Assembly: GCF_023343835.1 (NCBI RefSeq)
Contig: NC_064437.1
Location: forward strand, 54,634,972-54,698,971
Reading direction: 5' to 3'
DNA length: 64,000 nucleotides
Origin: Lagopus muta
Lineage: Eukaryota > Chordata > Aves > Galliformes > Phasianidae
In this document: positions 36,801 through 51,800 of the stretch, one piece after another
Numbering within the stretch: the first letter of the stretch is position 1
How the letters are laid out: the number at the start of each line of letters is the position of its first letter
Notes under the pieces: generated by a model
The model's input: the letters and a program-made list of their open reading frames with translations, nothing else
Databases searched by the model: none
What the model was told of the DNA's origin: nothing
Translations under genes and position numbers: made by a program

Positions 36801-39800
36801 AAGGCAATCTACTGATTACCACAATAATTGCTAATTATTTCAGTAATCCAAATCTTATTTTTGAAATATTAGTATTTGAACTATTTTAATCAGGGTTATT
36901 TATTCCTACCTTGGGCGACATTTGTAAAGTTCCAAAAGTTCATCAAGAAGATTAGCAGGAACATCAGCAAAATTCTTCCTAAAACCATATTCCAGATTCT
37001 AGGAGGGAAACAGAAAGCTTCCTGGTCATCACAATGTGATTTTTTAAAAAGCAGCAACTTGTTCCTATCTTAGTTTACTTCGTTAATGACTGAAATTAAG
37101 TAGTGATGAAAAATATATGCATATAAAACTTTCAGAAGTGGTCTAGATTTCCTCTGGAAAAGCATGATTAGAAAACTGAACTCATACCACACTTAAAATA
37201 CAGCATGTTCTTCTCATTACCAAGACACAGCAATAACTATTTTACTCCTGAATCTGCCTGTGCTTATCTGGAGCCTCACCTTATCTTCAGCTACTGCATT
37301 ATCGTATTGTTCTGTGTAAAAATCAATTTTCTTTCTTGTAGTCTCCACTGTTCTCGCAATCTTGACCTGTAAGAAAACCAGAGAATTTCAAGAATGAAAC
37401 TCAGCCAGCAGAAGTACTGATAAAACTGACACCTTCTCAATTCTAGAGAAAGCTTTATGAGCCGTTTGTAAGAGCCACATAATGCCTCCTTCAGAAAGTT
37501 ATTTGTGGATACAGGTTAAAGGTGAACAGATACGAAATTCAAATATTCCACAAATAAGAAAATTGTGTATTTTAAGTCTTCTTTTTATATTTTGAATATA
37601 AAGACTAATGATGATATTCCTTCTTTCTTAGATATATAGATATTTCCTTTAGATCCTTAGATGTATAGATATTTCCTTTTCCTTTCATGTAATCCCAGCT
37701 AAGATTGGTCAAAAATTCTTAAACACTGGTCAGTGGAAGATTTTGATTCTGGAATGCTATTGCCCTGTTTGAATGCTCAATTGTTTAATCAAGGCTGTTT
37801 AAGTGTTTGTACTTTGCTTTGTTGCATTTGACAGTTCACATAAATGAAAAGATATGGCAATGGCAATATTTAGAAAGACTTTAAACGTAAGATGTATTTT
37901 GAAAAATGTAACTTGGTATACCCTTTGCTTCACATAATTTTAAAACTAGTTCATCCTATTCAGTGGCAGGGGGCTGGATGTCTACTTTGGAGCCAGTCCT
38001 TATAGCTGGCATAAAAACAGCTGCCTGCAGCTCCAATCAAAGAGATCTGTACAGGATGAGTTAGAGGTTTGACATGGGGAGGCAGTGTGGTCTCAGGAGC
38101 ACCTCCACAAAGTGGGCAAATGGGATAACACTGTCTCATGAGACAGAAGCAAACTGCAGACTACTGCTTAGATCCCATGAGTCAGATGGGTTTGGCAGGA
38201 AATAGAAATCACAAGTGTCAGACAAAAGCAGTACTGTGGGCAGCAAGCGCTTGTAGTATTGAAATCCAAATCTACTACTTGTGCTCCCCAGTCTTTTTGT
38301 TGACTGGTATATGGTTTGGCAAGGACTGGCAAACTCTTCAGGAGATGAAATTCACTGACAAGTCTAAAACCACTTTATACACTGCCTATGTTCTGCTTCA
38401 ACAGTCAGGTACCCATGCTACCTCTACTTATGCTTTGAACTGGCAAATACGAGTCACATGGCCCTGGACTACATTAGCCAAGCCAGCAAAAAGTGTGATT
38501 CCCCTAAGCATTCTTTGTGTGCATTTCTCTAATGTAAATGGCAGCATTACTGGTCCTGTAAGCTTGATACTGGATACTAAAAATTACTGCGTATAACAAA
38601 CAAATAGCAGCATGCCATTTTCAATGTATGCAGCTTTACTAAAGAATGCCAGATGAACAAAGATAGCTATCTACTTAAAACCATACATGTTCATAATCCA
38701 TGTCTTATGCCCATCTTAAGAAAGCGTCAACTGCTCTGAAAATTGTCAGAAAATCATTCATAGCAAAACTGTGATTTGGAAAGAACAGTTTTCAGAAGAA
38801 ATTGTACAGCAATTACACGTATTTCCTAAGCATTCCAAATGATAACTTACTTTCTCTTTCTGCTTCTTTACCAGGAAATGACAAAGTCCAGCTTTTCTAC
38901 TGTCCAACTCCTCATCCAACATTAAAGAATAAATGAGATTGACAATTTTGAGTTCTTCCTGTGAAAAGATGGTAATAAAAATTAACAACGTTTCTGCTGC
39001 ACAGAGGTATAGATGAAAAATTAATGTTCTCCGCCATACCTGATAGATGACCTTCTCTAAGTTCACTTTCTTTTCAAAAAGTTTGCACACATTCTTATCA
39101 AAGTTTTGTGTTGTTTCCTGGATGGAAGCTTCAAGTTCCTCCCATTCATTTTTCAGTGCCTGGGGAAGAGAAGGACAGAAGAAGAACAAATGTTTCATCT
39201 GTAAGAACAAACTCTGATACAGTATGCTGAGGGACGCTGGAGAATGCATAGTATAGAACAGCACCTCTCCAATATAAAGGTTTTCTTTTCTTCTCATAAG
39301 TTTTTAAAGCCCTGAAGTGCTCCAGAGCCATCCAATATCACTAATGCATAAACAGTAAACAGAATAGCCCTATCTGAAATTAATCGAATCAGAGTATTGA
39401 AATATGTATTTTTTTAAATTTACCTTCAAAGTATGGCCATTTTTAAAAATTGTTTTCATTTTTTTAAAGAGTTAAAAAGATATTTTCCCTCCCTTTCATT
39501 GCAGCTGAGGTGTATAAGTTAATTACTTTTTTTAAATCAAAATACAACTTTGTATTCCTCTTAATGACTCTGAACAGCTATTTAAAAAATGCTAAGATTC
39601 CGTATTTTATCTTATTTAAACAACAGCTACATTCTGGAAGTAGTATTTTGATGACTGTGGTAAAATTTATTTAAATCTGTCCTAACAATAATGAGAGCTG
39701 TCCAAGGGAATGAAGCTATTAATTTCCATCTTGAAAGGAAAGTGCTGCCAGGCTACATAGGGTGTTTTTGTTTGTTTGTTTTGTGAAATACCACTTCAAA

Positions 39801-42800
39801 GGTGAAATGACATTATTTGTGTATGGCATCACCAACTCCAGGAACGCAACATGAAAAAAAGCATTTTAGGAATACTGGTATATTTGGAAATGAAAAGTAC
39901 CTTTTGTCAGCTATTATTAGTCCCGGTACATACAAGTTGTTATGAGTACAGACTGCCTTTTTACTGTTTAAGCTATAACTTAATACATCACATGATCTTT
40001 GTTATTCACTTGTTCTTCATTTGCTCTATTTATTAGTACCATTTTAGAAATAGATCCTGACAAAAATCAGAAATGTTGCTCATTAACAAAACCACTCCTT
40101 CTCTCATTTTAATTTACCCTTCTATATTTTTCTTTTTCTTCATTCAGCTCTTTAACTTTTTCCTCGTATTTTCTGAATATTTTCTTCTCTTGATCATTCC
40201 ATTCATCTTCAGGCTTGGATATAAAATAAGGTGGAGGAATATCCTGAAAGCATTAAAGAAAAATATGCTTCAGAAGCAGTATTAAGTCTCCTTCAGCACA
40301 CACTAAGAAAGAATACACATCAATTTTAACCAAAGGTAGTATTGGTAGCTATGCTTCAAACCGTAAGTAACATGAATGTTCCATTTCTCTGGTCTGTTGA
40401 TTTTTGTGCATATATATGATTGAGTTCTTCACCAGTTACTTACAGGGATTTTCTAGTGGATCTTGTACAGTACAAGTATGGCATGCTCAAATATACTATT
40501 TGTCAGTACAAGATGTATGTTTTCTGTGCGCATTCCCAATTCCAACTGCACCTCTAAGAACAGTCCTAATTTTGTGAAAGAGATCAATCCTAGGAAGACA
40601 GCACGAGTCCGCCCTTTGTGTTTTCTGTGACACTCCTTCACAATCTTTCCTTCCTTTACGGATCTAATAACTTTCCTTGCTGAGTTAAATGGAATGTGGT
40701 AAGATCACAGTCATGGATAATCGCCCATGAATAGTCCCCCTCAAAAAAAACAGTTGTTACAGTGACAATACTAGATTACATTTTTACAATGTTCCACTGT
40801 GATAGAACAGGTGTTGATGACCAAATGCATGCAGCAGTCTGGTTCAAATTCTGGTTTGAAATTCACGTTTACTGAAATTGACAAGCTGTCTAAATGATGT
40901 GGCAGAAACACAGCTTACAATTTTCAAGATATCTTCCTGTGTGACTTCTAGAACTCCACCCATCATGTCATTGAGAGCACGCTGTCTTTCACTGTCCTGG
41001 GAAAAATGAAAAATACGTATATTTAAAGAATGTACAATACGTGTATTAGCTGCAAGTTCTGGGAATTATAATAGTGCAGTTCACCTGTAGAACATAAATA
41101 GGATTTGAATGTGTCGCTATTAATGCTCTTTGCAGGTGTGAATGAAATACACTATAAGTGTCAGAATTTCTCCTGATGATAATATACCAAATAACTAAAA
41201 CTGCAATTTTGGCAGCTTTAGAAATAGTACATATACACAGACGACTCCTGCCCAGTTGGCAGGCAAGGATGAAGGAAGCTGTAGTGCCACCATCTTACTG
41301 TCCATCCTTTTGGGGGCTGAAACCATCTTAGACTTTTCACAGATGTATTTTAAAGCCAGAGGAAAGCGTTATGATCATATAGCAAACTCTGAAGAAAAGT
41401 CAGAATCTCAACCATGCCATACTAAGCCCAGAGCTCTTGACTAAACAGCAGCATACATTTAGAGATGTTTCCAGTCGCATGTCTCCCACTATGGTGCTTT
41501 GCATTGCTACTAAGCAAATTTTTAATAACTGAAAGCATAACACCAAATCTTTTCTTCACCCAGCTGGTCTGTGTAACCTGAGAGTAAATGAAAATAAGCA
41601 GAAAAGGCCTATTTCATTATTACTTAGCATTTTTACATTTATACTCCTGTACTACATTGGTGGTGTATTCCAGTACAGTATTAAATAAGACAAATGAGTA
41701 ACAGTGGCCTGTTCAGTACAAAGGATGCTACTTTAAGTACCAGAGAAGCAAGGTGTCTTTCCATTTCAAGTCTGGCCAGCATTTCTGCTTTCTCTCTCTC
41801 TTGTGGAGTCAAGTATTTTTCAGCTTTAATCTGAAAGTAGGAGATCATGTCTTTATCAGAGTTCCAAACATTTTCTTTGAACGTTATCATACATGGACAA
41901 AAACATTTGGAAAAACGATGTAATAATTTTTAATATTCACATTTTTAAGTCCTGCTCTATGATAACATACATCAAGAACAAAACTGTTCTCTAGAACAGC
42001 TCCAAAAGCTATGAAATAGCATATTTTAGTTCCAAAAACACTAAAATATGAACTACGTCATTTTAGCTAGTGTTAGTCATGTTTTGAGCAATTATTTATT
42101 CATATATAATCAGTTTTATGTAGAAGTACAACACTAACTGTGCTGAAGTGCCCAGAAGCTGAGCTCAGAGACTGAAGAAAAATCAGGGAAACTCTCACAT
42201 ATACTTATATATTCCTGCCAGATTGGTTCAAATCTTTTAACCAAGAACGAGGATAAGTTCTACCATCACTTATGACAGATTAAAAGCTTAATTCAGTATT
42301 TTGTTCACTTCATAGTGACTTATTAGGGGCTTTCTACTTTAAAATTTAGGAAAGGGAAGGCATGGGAAGGAAAGAAGAAGAGCCAGATGGGTGATTTTAA
42401 GTACACAGACACAATCTGTTTTAATGCTTTTCAGTACAAACAACAGCTAGAAATAAAAAGAATCAGATAACTGTTTTTGTGTAGGTGAATGTGAAAGCTT
42501 TTTTTTTTCAGATACCTCTGAATCCTGAACAGTAAACACCTGCTCTGGTTTCTCATCACATGTAAGACCTGGCTCCCACACTTCCACTTGGAGGTCAAGT
42601 TGTCCCAAGATTTCTCGGATCCTTATGTTTCTTTCTTTAATTCGTGCTATCTCCTGCTCCTTTTGTTGAGCAACTATGTCAAATTCCTTATTAAAAGCAG
42701 TTTTCACTTTGTATATGATGTCCTGAAAGAAAAAAAAGAAAAAAAAAAAAAAAAAGGAACAGCAATGCTGCACAGGTCCTATTCTTCCATAAATACTACT

Positions 42801-45800
42801 TTGGAATCATAGATGTCTGTATTTGCATGTATGACTGGGAATCTTGTTAATTCTTCCTTGTTATAAGAGCAGAGTTGCAGAGTTCAAGCTTTGTTAAGTG
42901 GGCAAATTACTATTTCTTTTTTTTTTTTCCCCTAGAAATTTTTATTCCTTCTCTACTGTATTTGCCATTTATCAAAGATTCTGAATGAAACAGTGTTGCC
43001 AAAACAAAATAAAAAAAAAATTAGGCTGCCTTCTTGCCATTTTTTGCAGTCTTTGTCTGAAGGAAGGTGCTCCAAAGTAAAAAATTACACAATTCTAAAG
43101 ACTGTAAAACACAGGTGAAGGAGCAGAATTAAGTATACGCTTTTCTGATTTTTAAGGATTGTAGCTTGTAATTTTGATATGTGTTAATGAGATTTTCTGC
43201 ATGACATCTTTAAGTAAGTGATTTTTTAAGCATACATCCTTAATAGACAAATCCTTCCTTTACCCTAAGCAACTGAACTCAGCAAAGAAAAGTACAATAT
43301 AAAGAAGGAAAATTGTGTGTCTCTCCTGCTGCATCAATTTACTTAACTGAAACAAAGAGAATTTCAGTCCTATCATCAAGCTTTATATTTTGAGTTGCTT
43401 AGATGTCTACAATTTCTATTACAATAAATGTGTGTTCAGGATTATTTAATTGACTGCTAATACAGTAATGAGTTAGGATGTAATAAGAAAGGATGGCAGA
43501 TAAGGTACAATGCTGAGAGAAGAAAAAAGGTTCTGCTCAATACCTAGCCTGCCATCTGTCACTCACCAAGCTCACTGAAGTGCTTCTACAATTAGAGATA
43601 AAATACGCATCCTGAAAGCCACACAGTAAAATCACCTTGTTAAATCCCAGCTTATATTCAAAAGATAAGTGCTCCATGTGTTTCTCCCTCAACTACTTCA
43701 AACATCAGTATATCTACCAGATTTCATATATTATAATGCATAATCACTAAGGTCTGCTCGCATTAACAGCCTCAAAGAGCTCTAAGGAGGCAGGGCTTAA
43801 TGCTAGTTTAACCATTTCTACCTTTGTAAATTATTATCACTAGAAAACAATTTTTTATCATGTTTATCATTAAAGGCACCGGGGCTAGGGTATAAGTAGT
43901 AGGAGAATCTCATGTTATGAATAATAAATAACAAACATTAAATGTTCCTAATGAAGGCTGGTAAGTTTGAAAAGAAATAAGATGTTTTAAGTATCCACCC
44001 CATCATCTTTAGATCAGCAGCATGTAATAGGTAAGAGGACAAGTTTTAAGAGAGCACACTGAGATGTACAAGCTAGCTTCATCTATACAAACTCTTAACC
44101 TAGTGAACAACTACAAAGACCCTCAAATTGGATTACCAGTTTTGTACAAACATTTTTCTTCCAGACTTAAGCTGGCAAGTCCACACTAAGCTGAGTTGAC
44201 ACAATAGAAGGAATGGATGTCAGAGGCTTGAAAGTGGGCCCATGGAAGCCAAGTGCAAGGTGTTGCACTTGGGTTGGGACAATCCCAGATTTTACTCAGA
44301 GGATGGTAAAGCACAGAAAGAAGCTGCCCAGGTAAGTTGTGGATGCCTCATCCCTACAAGCATTCAAGGCAGATCATACAGAGCCCTGAGCACTGTGATA
44401 TAGCAGGTGGCAACTCTGCCCATGTCAGAGGTATTGGAAATACATGGGTCTTAGTGTCCATTCCATCCTAAGCCATTCTATGAATCTATGAAATGATGAG
44501 CTTCTACTACATCATGAGAAATTACCAGCTTTCATGATCAGAGATCTATGCAACACTCCGTTGTGCAGTATAATTACGCCCAGAATCTAACAGTGGCTGT
44601 GACCTCTATGTGGACCAACAGATATTACAGTGTCACTGCAGTAACACAAATTTATAGTCACCTTCAGTAATACTATCTGATTGACTTTCTGCTCCCTGGA
44701 GTGCAAGTCCAATTGGTGGTAAAGTATAGATGTGTCTGCACCATACTGAGAACTCAGACTTCCATCCAGGCAGCAAGATGCAGTATCACCAGCCATGACT
44801 TCTCCTGTATTCTCTTCTTCTTCAAATAATACAGCCTCAGATTTAGTCTCAAGAACTTTTTTCTGAACCTGAATATTACAAAAATAAAACTGTTTTATTT
44901 TGCACACAATTCTGTGGTAGTTGCATAAAAATGTTCTAGAGGTCATATTCAGCAATTAAACCTTGCCCAGAAATCAAAATAAGTCATAATGATCATATCT
45001 AGAATACTTGGTCCCAGTTGTGGGGTTCTGCAGCACAAAGGTGTATTGGAGCAAATTCAATGAAGAGCCACATACCCAATTAAGAATTTGGAGTACCAAG
45101 CATATGAGGAGAAACAGAGAGAGCTGGGATTATTAAGCCTCAAGAAGAAGATTCAGGGGAAACCTTACTGATGAGTATAAAAACCTGACAGTGGGGATCT
45201 AAGACAACAGAGCTGGACTTCTCTCAGTATCCACTGACAGGTTAAGGGAAAATGGTTGCACACCAAAAATATAGTAAACCTGATTTAAATACAAGAAAAC
45301 ATTTCTAAAGTAAGTGTTGTCAAACACAGAAACAAGTTGCCCATGAAGGTTATGAAAAACCATGTTTGGAGATACTCCAAACTTGAATGGACATGACCCA
45401 GAGCAAGTTGCTTGAAGCAGATGACTGCCAGAGGGCTCTTCCAAATTCAACTACTCCACAATTCTGTAATATTGATACATTTGTTCTGAGTAAAAACCAC
45501 ATTTCATCTTTTCATATCTTTTTACTTTTACTTGGACAATTTTTACAGCAAGAAACGTGTCCCTGTAAAGAACAATTAAAACGCCTGTTCAGAACATCCC
45601 GATTTGAAATGCTGCCCAGAGAGGTTGCATAGTCTTCAAAGGAGACATTCAAAACACCTGGACACCTCCCTGTGTAATCTACTCTAGGGATCCTGCTTGA
45701 GCAGAGAGGTTGGTCTAGATCTCCAGAGGTCCCCTTCCAACCCCTGCAATTCTGTGATTATATGAACAGACTGTAACCTTAAGATTAGCTGCTTCAAACT

Positions 45801-48800
45801 TCCTTAAGTGCAGAACTTTCTCCAAAGTTCTCAGCTCTTCTTCATCACGTTTCTTCAGGGGATAATTCTTCACTTCACAAGCTATATGGAAACACTGCTC
45901 AAACGAAAACAAAACAAAAAAAACAAAGTAGAAAGGTCTTCATAAAGTACCCATTAATTAATTTGTTTAATACATGCATGCTAAACAGTTGCAATAACTT
46001 CTTAAAAATCTGGAATAAAATAACAGACATAGCAAAAAAAAAAGACAAAAATCACTTGCCTTTTTTGGTATTGACAATGTTTGACTTAAATTTAAATTTT
46101 ATTTTTTTCTTACCTCCCTTCAATAATTTATGGATACAGCCTCTTTATCCAAGGAATTCTACCAGAATTTGATTTTTCTAAAATGACTTGGTCTTCCACC
46201 ACTGTTTTGATAATTCAGTATAATTAATGTCCCTCTGCTCAAAAGTGACAAAAATAGTGCTAAATTCTGCTGTTATCTTCTGCGTAGTAGAAGCCATACC
46301 AACTACACAGAGAAAAATAATATTTACTAAACCTTTAGCAAAACCGTACAAGAACATTCTTTGAGATCAAGGAATTAAGGAGTAATTTGCTTATCAGCGC
46401 TCTTATCAACCCTGGAAGATAAAATTAGCCAGGCTCAGAGAAAGAGATAATGAAAAATTTGCACAAGCCCCAGGAAGAAGTTCTTTCCCACACTACATGT
46501 AAACCAGACAGGTGTCATACAGCTATTTAGTTTGTCTCTCACCTAAAGGAATGAATAAACTAGTGCAGAAAATTAGGTAGAAACCAGAGGTTACCTTAAC
46601 TGCCCGTCCTTTTACACACATGGAATCCCAGCACTCATGTTTGATGACATCCTGCAAGTAGCAATTAGCTAAGATCTCCATTTCAATCTTCTCCCTTATC
46701 TTTCAAGATGAAGAACATAGAATAACAAGATGTGGTGCAAAACAGGTGATTTGTATCAAGTTAGTAAAATAAACACATCAAAAGAATTACTAATACTTCA
46801 TTACATTGGACCATCACAGCTACCTTTCCCAAAAAACTTGTATCACATGATACTGACAGGAATAATTTTAAAAACTTAAGCAATATTCCCAAGGACACAG
46901 TGTCAGAACTACAATTACTGGCATAGACCATATTCCAGTTGGCAGTGTCTGGATAAACATTTTTATCTACTTCAGTAAGTGATTTAAATACTCTTTTTTT
47001 TCTTTCTACTCAGCAGTGAACAGCAATTTTAAGACTACTCTCTTTGCTCTTCAATTATTCCTTTTAATTTTCATTATCGGTTTTAAAACATTCCCCCACT
47101 TGCACCCTGTCCCCACTCTTCTATCATACCCTGGCCACTTCTCTTTCAGCCTCTGCTTGTGCTCTTTCCTGCTCTTCCATATCCAGGTTGAACTCCTGCT
47201 GTCCCAGTTTCTCAATATCTGGCACCTGTTCATTTTCATGCATCATTTTCTGGATCTTATGTATAAAATAAGCATAAGAAAAAAATTAATTGAACGTGAA
47301 TAGATGAGATGCTATTTTTAACTACAAAACTTACTATCAGAGAAAATGATTTTAGTTAAGTAATGCCTCATTTATTTCTGTGGAAACTAGAACAGATGCA
47401 AAGAGTTCTATCAGATACTTGTTGAGCAAATGCTCACAAAGCACTCTTTTTCAACACAGTCATCAATCACTACTAGAAAGAAGTAGATTTGGGAAACAGG
47501 TGGGAGGAATTGATCTTATCAGTATATATAAATACATTATAAACGTAAATATAGACTTGTCAGTGGTATCTAGTGACAGGACAAGAGACAATGGGCACAA
47601 ATTGAAACACGAGAGGTTCTGAGCTTTTTTTTTTTTCCTATGAGGGTGATGGAATACTGCAATGGGTTGCTGAGAGAGCTCATGGAGTCTCCATCCTTAG
47701 AGATAATTAAAATGTCTGGACTGTAACAGAGCACTGGAGCTGGTAGCCATAAAATAAGTGGTCTTCAAAAATAAAAATAAAAGAACAACAACAAATTGGT
47801 GGAAAACAGGTGATTTGTGTCAAGTTACTAAAATAAACACAACAAATCAAAAGAATTGGTAAGGAAGTCATCATCCTTTTAATAACTCACAGTTTCATGC
47901 AGCTTCTTAATTCCCATTTGAATCTCTTTCTTCTGGTTGGCAAACCTTTCAGACTCTTCCTTAATGACCTAACATACAAATATATTGTTGAAAGACAAAA
48001 AAGAGAAGAAAAATAACATTGAAACAATCTAAAGGAACATTATCTTTACAGAAAAGAAAAAGCCAGAGGGAAATAAGTGAAACAGACATAATACTAATTC
48101 AGAGGATGTCTCTTAGAATTGCTCAAGAGAAAAACTGTACAAACAGGTTACATTGCAAACAACAGAGCTTAAAATACATAAGAAGAAAGTAAGCACAAGT
48201 GAAATGATTACAGGCACATTGAACTGGGTAAAGCCTACTCCCAGAACTTGTTAGCTGTGGTACATTCCTTAGATTTTTCATTATCACTAAGCACTTTCAG
48301 TGGGATATATAAAAACTGAAGTAAATTAACACCTGCTACTTGTTCCCAAAGCAGAGAAATTTTGTTTGCTGCTACAGTGTTCTTTGATTCATCTCTTAGA
48401 GAAAATTACACAATTGCTCTCCAACTCTAGAATTTGCTTTCTAGAATAGTTTTACAGCTTTATGTAAGATGGTGGCTACTGATTGCATGAAACCAGAGTA
48501 TGATTCTTACACTGAATGGAGCCCATCCTCTAAGTCAGATGCAAATTTCCTAAATCATTAACAAGCATCTTACACCAATCTAGGACCATTAAACTTTGCT
48601 TCTTATCACCTGTACCTGGAAAATAATTATACATGGAAGTTTTGTGGATGCACAGTCACATAGATCTGTCATGAAAAATTATAATGCAGAAACCAAAACA
48701 TGAGTGGCAACATCTAAGAAGAAACAAGAATGCACACCTGGGAGTGGGATGGAGAAGACTCTACTTTCAGTGGCAGGTGCATTGATATCTGCCACTTGTG

Positions 48801-51800
48801 AAATTGTATCACAATTTGGGAGGTCATTTCTGAGATACATTCAGCCCCAAAAGCTGGACAAAACTCACTGCTCTGGTTCATGTCATAAACAACCTCCTAG
48901 AATCCATAAATTCATATTTCTGAATAAACAAAAAATCTATACTTAATACAGGCTCTCAAAGCATTGAATCCCTTCTTTACAAACTGATACTTCATGCATT
49001 TTTACTTTGGCTACATAACACCCTTACTTCACCCTTAACCTGAAATAAATCCCAGGGTTTTTTAGCAATTGATGTCATATTGTTGACTATAGTTTAATAG
49101 TGTTGTAGAATTTGTTATGGCCCCTGACAAGAAGAGAACACCTTCCTGGTTTCTCGTACTGATCTTCTGTGCAACATTTTGACACTTTGGGAAGTAAATG
49201 TCTTCATAGGTTTCTAAACGGAGAAAGTTTTCTAGTTACCAAGTCTGCTCCATGGGTAGAAATGCTCCCTTGGTCTTTAAAGTTCCTGTTTTTCAGGTGT
49301 CTGCCTTAAAACACTTTAAAAACACCCTTACATTTTTAGAAACTACATTCATCTACAGCATATAATTCAGCACCTAAAATGGCTACTGGCTTTTGAAATC
49401 TTTGGTATGAAAATACCTTCTCTGTTTTCTGACATAACCAGGTCATTTCACTAGTACTGTCTGAATGCAAATTTCCAAGGTTTCCATCTTCTGTCACCGC
49501 TGCACTGGAAGGTTCAAGTGGTGACTTCTGGAAACAAAGATATAAAAATTCATCCCAAGTACTTCGATGGAAGGAAAGAGAACAAGAAATGAAAATGAAT
49601 AAATAAATCACTTACACTGGAAGGAACCACCACCAAATTCCAGAGGGTATTAATATATTCATTTCCTAGATTTGATCTTGCAAATCTATGCTATTATGCA
49701 AAGACTTTTGACTACAATGGAATGACTGTACTAAACTCTGTAATCACTGCCCTGCTTTATTTCAACAGAAGAATATACAACAAACAACCCACAGTGTATA
49801 GCAGTAATATTACGCTGTGAATGACAAATTCATATGAGAAAAACAACAAATAAAAGCAAAGACATGAAAGTTGTCTTTCAATGAACTTTAATTTTCTTGG
49901 TAATACTGTTCCATGAATTAATAATTAACCATAGCCAACCTGCCAGGGGTATTCTTCTACTAACATAAAAAGATAAACTTTAGGATAATGATTATATGTT
50001 TTCTTCTCACCAAAATTAAGAAAATACCTCAGATTTCTCTTCTGGAACCGATTCTGATGTGGATTCTGACTCAATCTGCCATCCTGCCATACATCTTAAA
50101 ACAGCATTTTCATCCGAAATAGACTTGTTCAATATAGTAAGAAGAGATTGCCAGTGCAAATCAGCTTCCTTAACTTCCATTTCCTTTATCTTCCTATTAA
50201 ATAATAAAGGAATTGATATATTTTTTGTGAAATTTTATTATGAAAACTGAGGAATTTTAAAATGTTCTCTGTAACACAACAACAAAACAACGTGTTTTCT
50301 TAAACACACCTATACAGTGTTTTTACTTACGATTCAATGCTGTTGGTGTTCAAGAATTAAATGAAGTTTCTACAGAATTAGAAATTTTCAGATGGCTTAT
50401 TTGAAAGTGACAAGAAGCCCACCATCCGTAATATGTGTATTTATCAGAAGATACTCATATCTTGTACTGCAACCACACTCAAATTGCAAGATGTTCTCCA
50501 CAATGTCATGAATTGCAGAGACCTCTACAGTTGAAAGGAGTGACTTTTGTACCAAACAATTCAATCCAGTTCTCCTTATTTTGAGACTAACCAAAACAAA
50601 GTTCAGAATCACAAGTAGATGCAAAAACTAGTCTGCCCAGATCCCAGAATTTATACCAATCTTATTCTGCCACTTTATACATACTTCCATTTCAGACACA
50701 CCAGGGCACCGTCACTTTCACCACTGACCAGGATGAATTTGCCATCTGGTGAAAATACCACAGATCTGATTCCCCCTCCTTCATATGAGTGACAATAGTT
50801 TTGAACAAGTAGCTCCTAGAAAAGTCAGAAATAGTTCATCAAATATAACTTCTTAATGGATAATGGCTCTAAATTATACTGCTTTATTTTTAGATAAAGG
50901 TCTATCTGAAGTGTCAATATGAAGTATATAAAATACTAGAGTTCATAAGTTTATAATTTTTGACTAGAGGTAAGAACAATTTTTGTATATGGATTTTGTT
51001 GGAGATGAAGATCAGTAAACTCATGTTTAAACCCAAAAACTTACTGAAGAAGAAAATTAATAGATGTGATCATATTCACATTCATTATAAAAACAATTGC
51101 TGAGTCAATTCGTGTTCAACAGAAGTTTTTTCTGAAACACCTTCATATTTAAGTGAAAAAGAGTTTACTATGAAATAAAGTAGCTCTCACAGGTCTTTCA
51201 GGTGAAAAGCAAACGAAGTCTGTGCCCACCTACCATGGTAGAAGTGTCATAGATGAACAAAACACCATCCTTTGCGGCTGAAGCCAGCCATCGGCTGTTG
51301 GGTGACAAACAGATGAATCCTGATCCAAACTGATTGGTAGGAATTACTTTTTCTGATAAAAATACTGGTGGATCTTCCAAAATGCTCTGTCAACCAAACA
51401 ATATTAGCAGCAGTTAGAATAATTGACATATCCATGCCATTTTGAGGAGACTAACAATAGCTGTGGGTTGTCTACCACATGCCTGCAAGCTGCATGAGTT
51501 TTACTACAAGAATTTGGCTTTTTCTTTCATAAAACAAAGATCTTTGTTATGCCAGGCTTCTGATATTTAAGATGGAGTAGATGCTTTAAGTGTGGAGAAG
51601 TTTTTTAGCTAATGCCCTATCATATATTCACTTCATATATGAGCTTTCTTAGCTGGTACTTCACCATGACAAAGTAAAACAACTTTCGGGAATTTACCTG
51701 TTTAGAGAGATTGTATTTACAGATGAAAGGTGCACAGGTACAATAGCCATAAACAATGTTATCCTTCAGTCTGACTGCTGAACTCAGAGGGTACTCCAGA

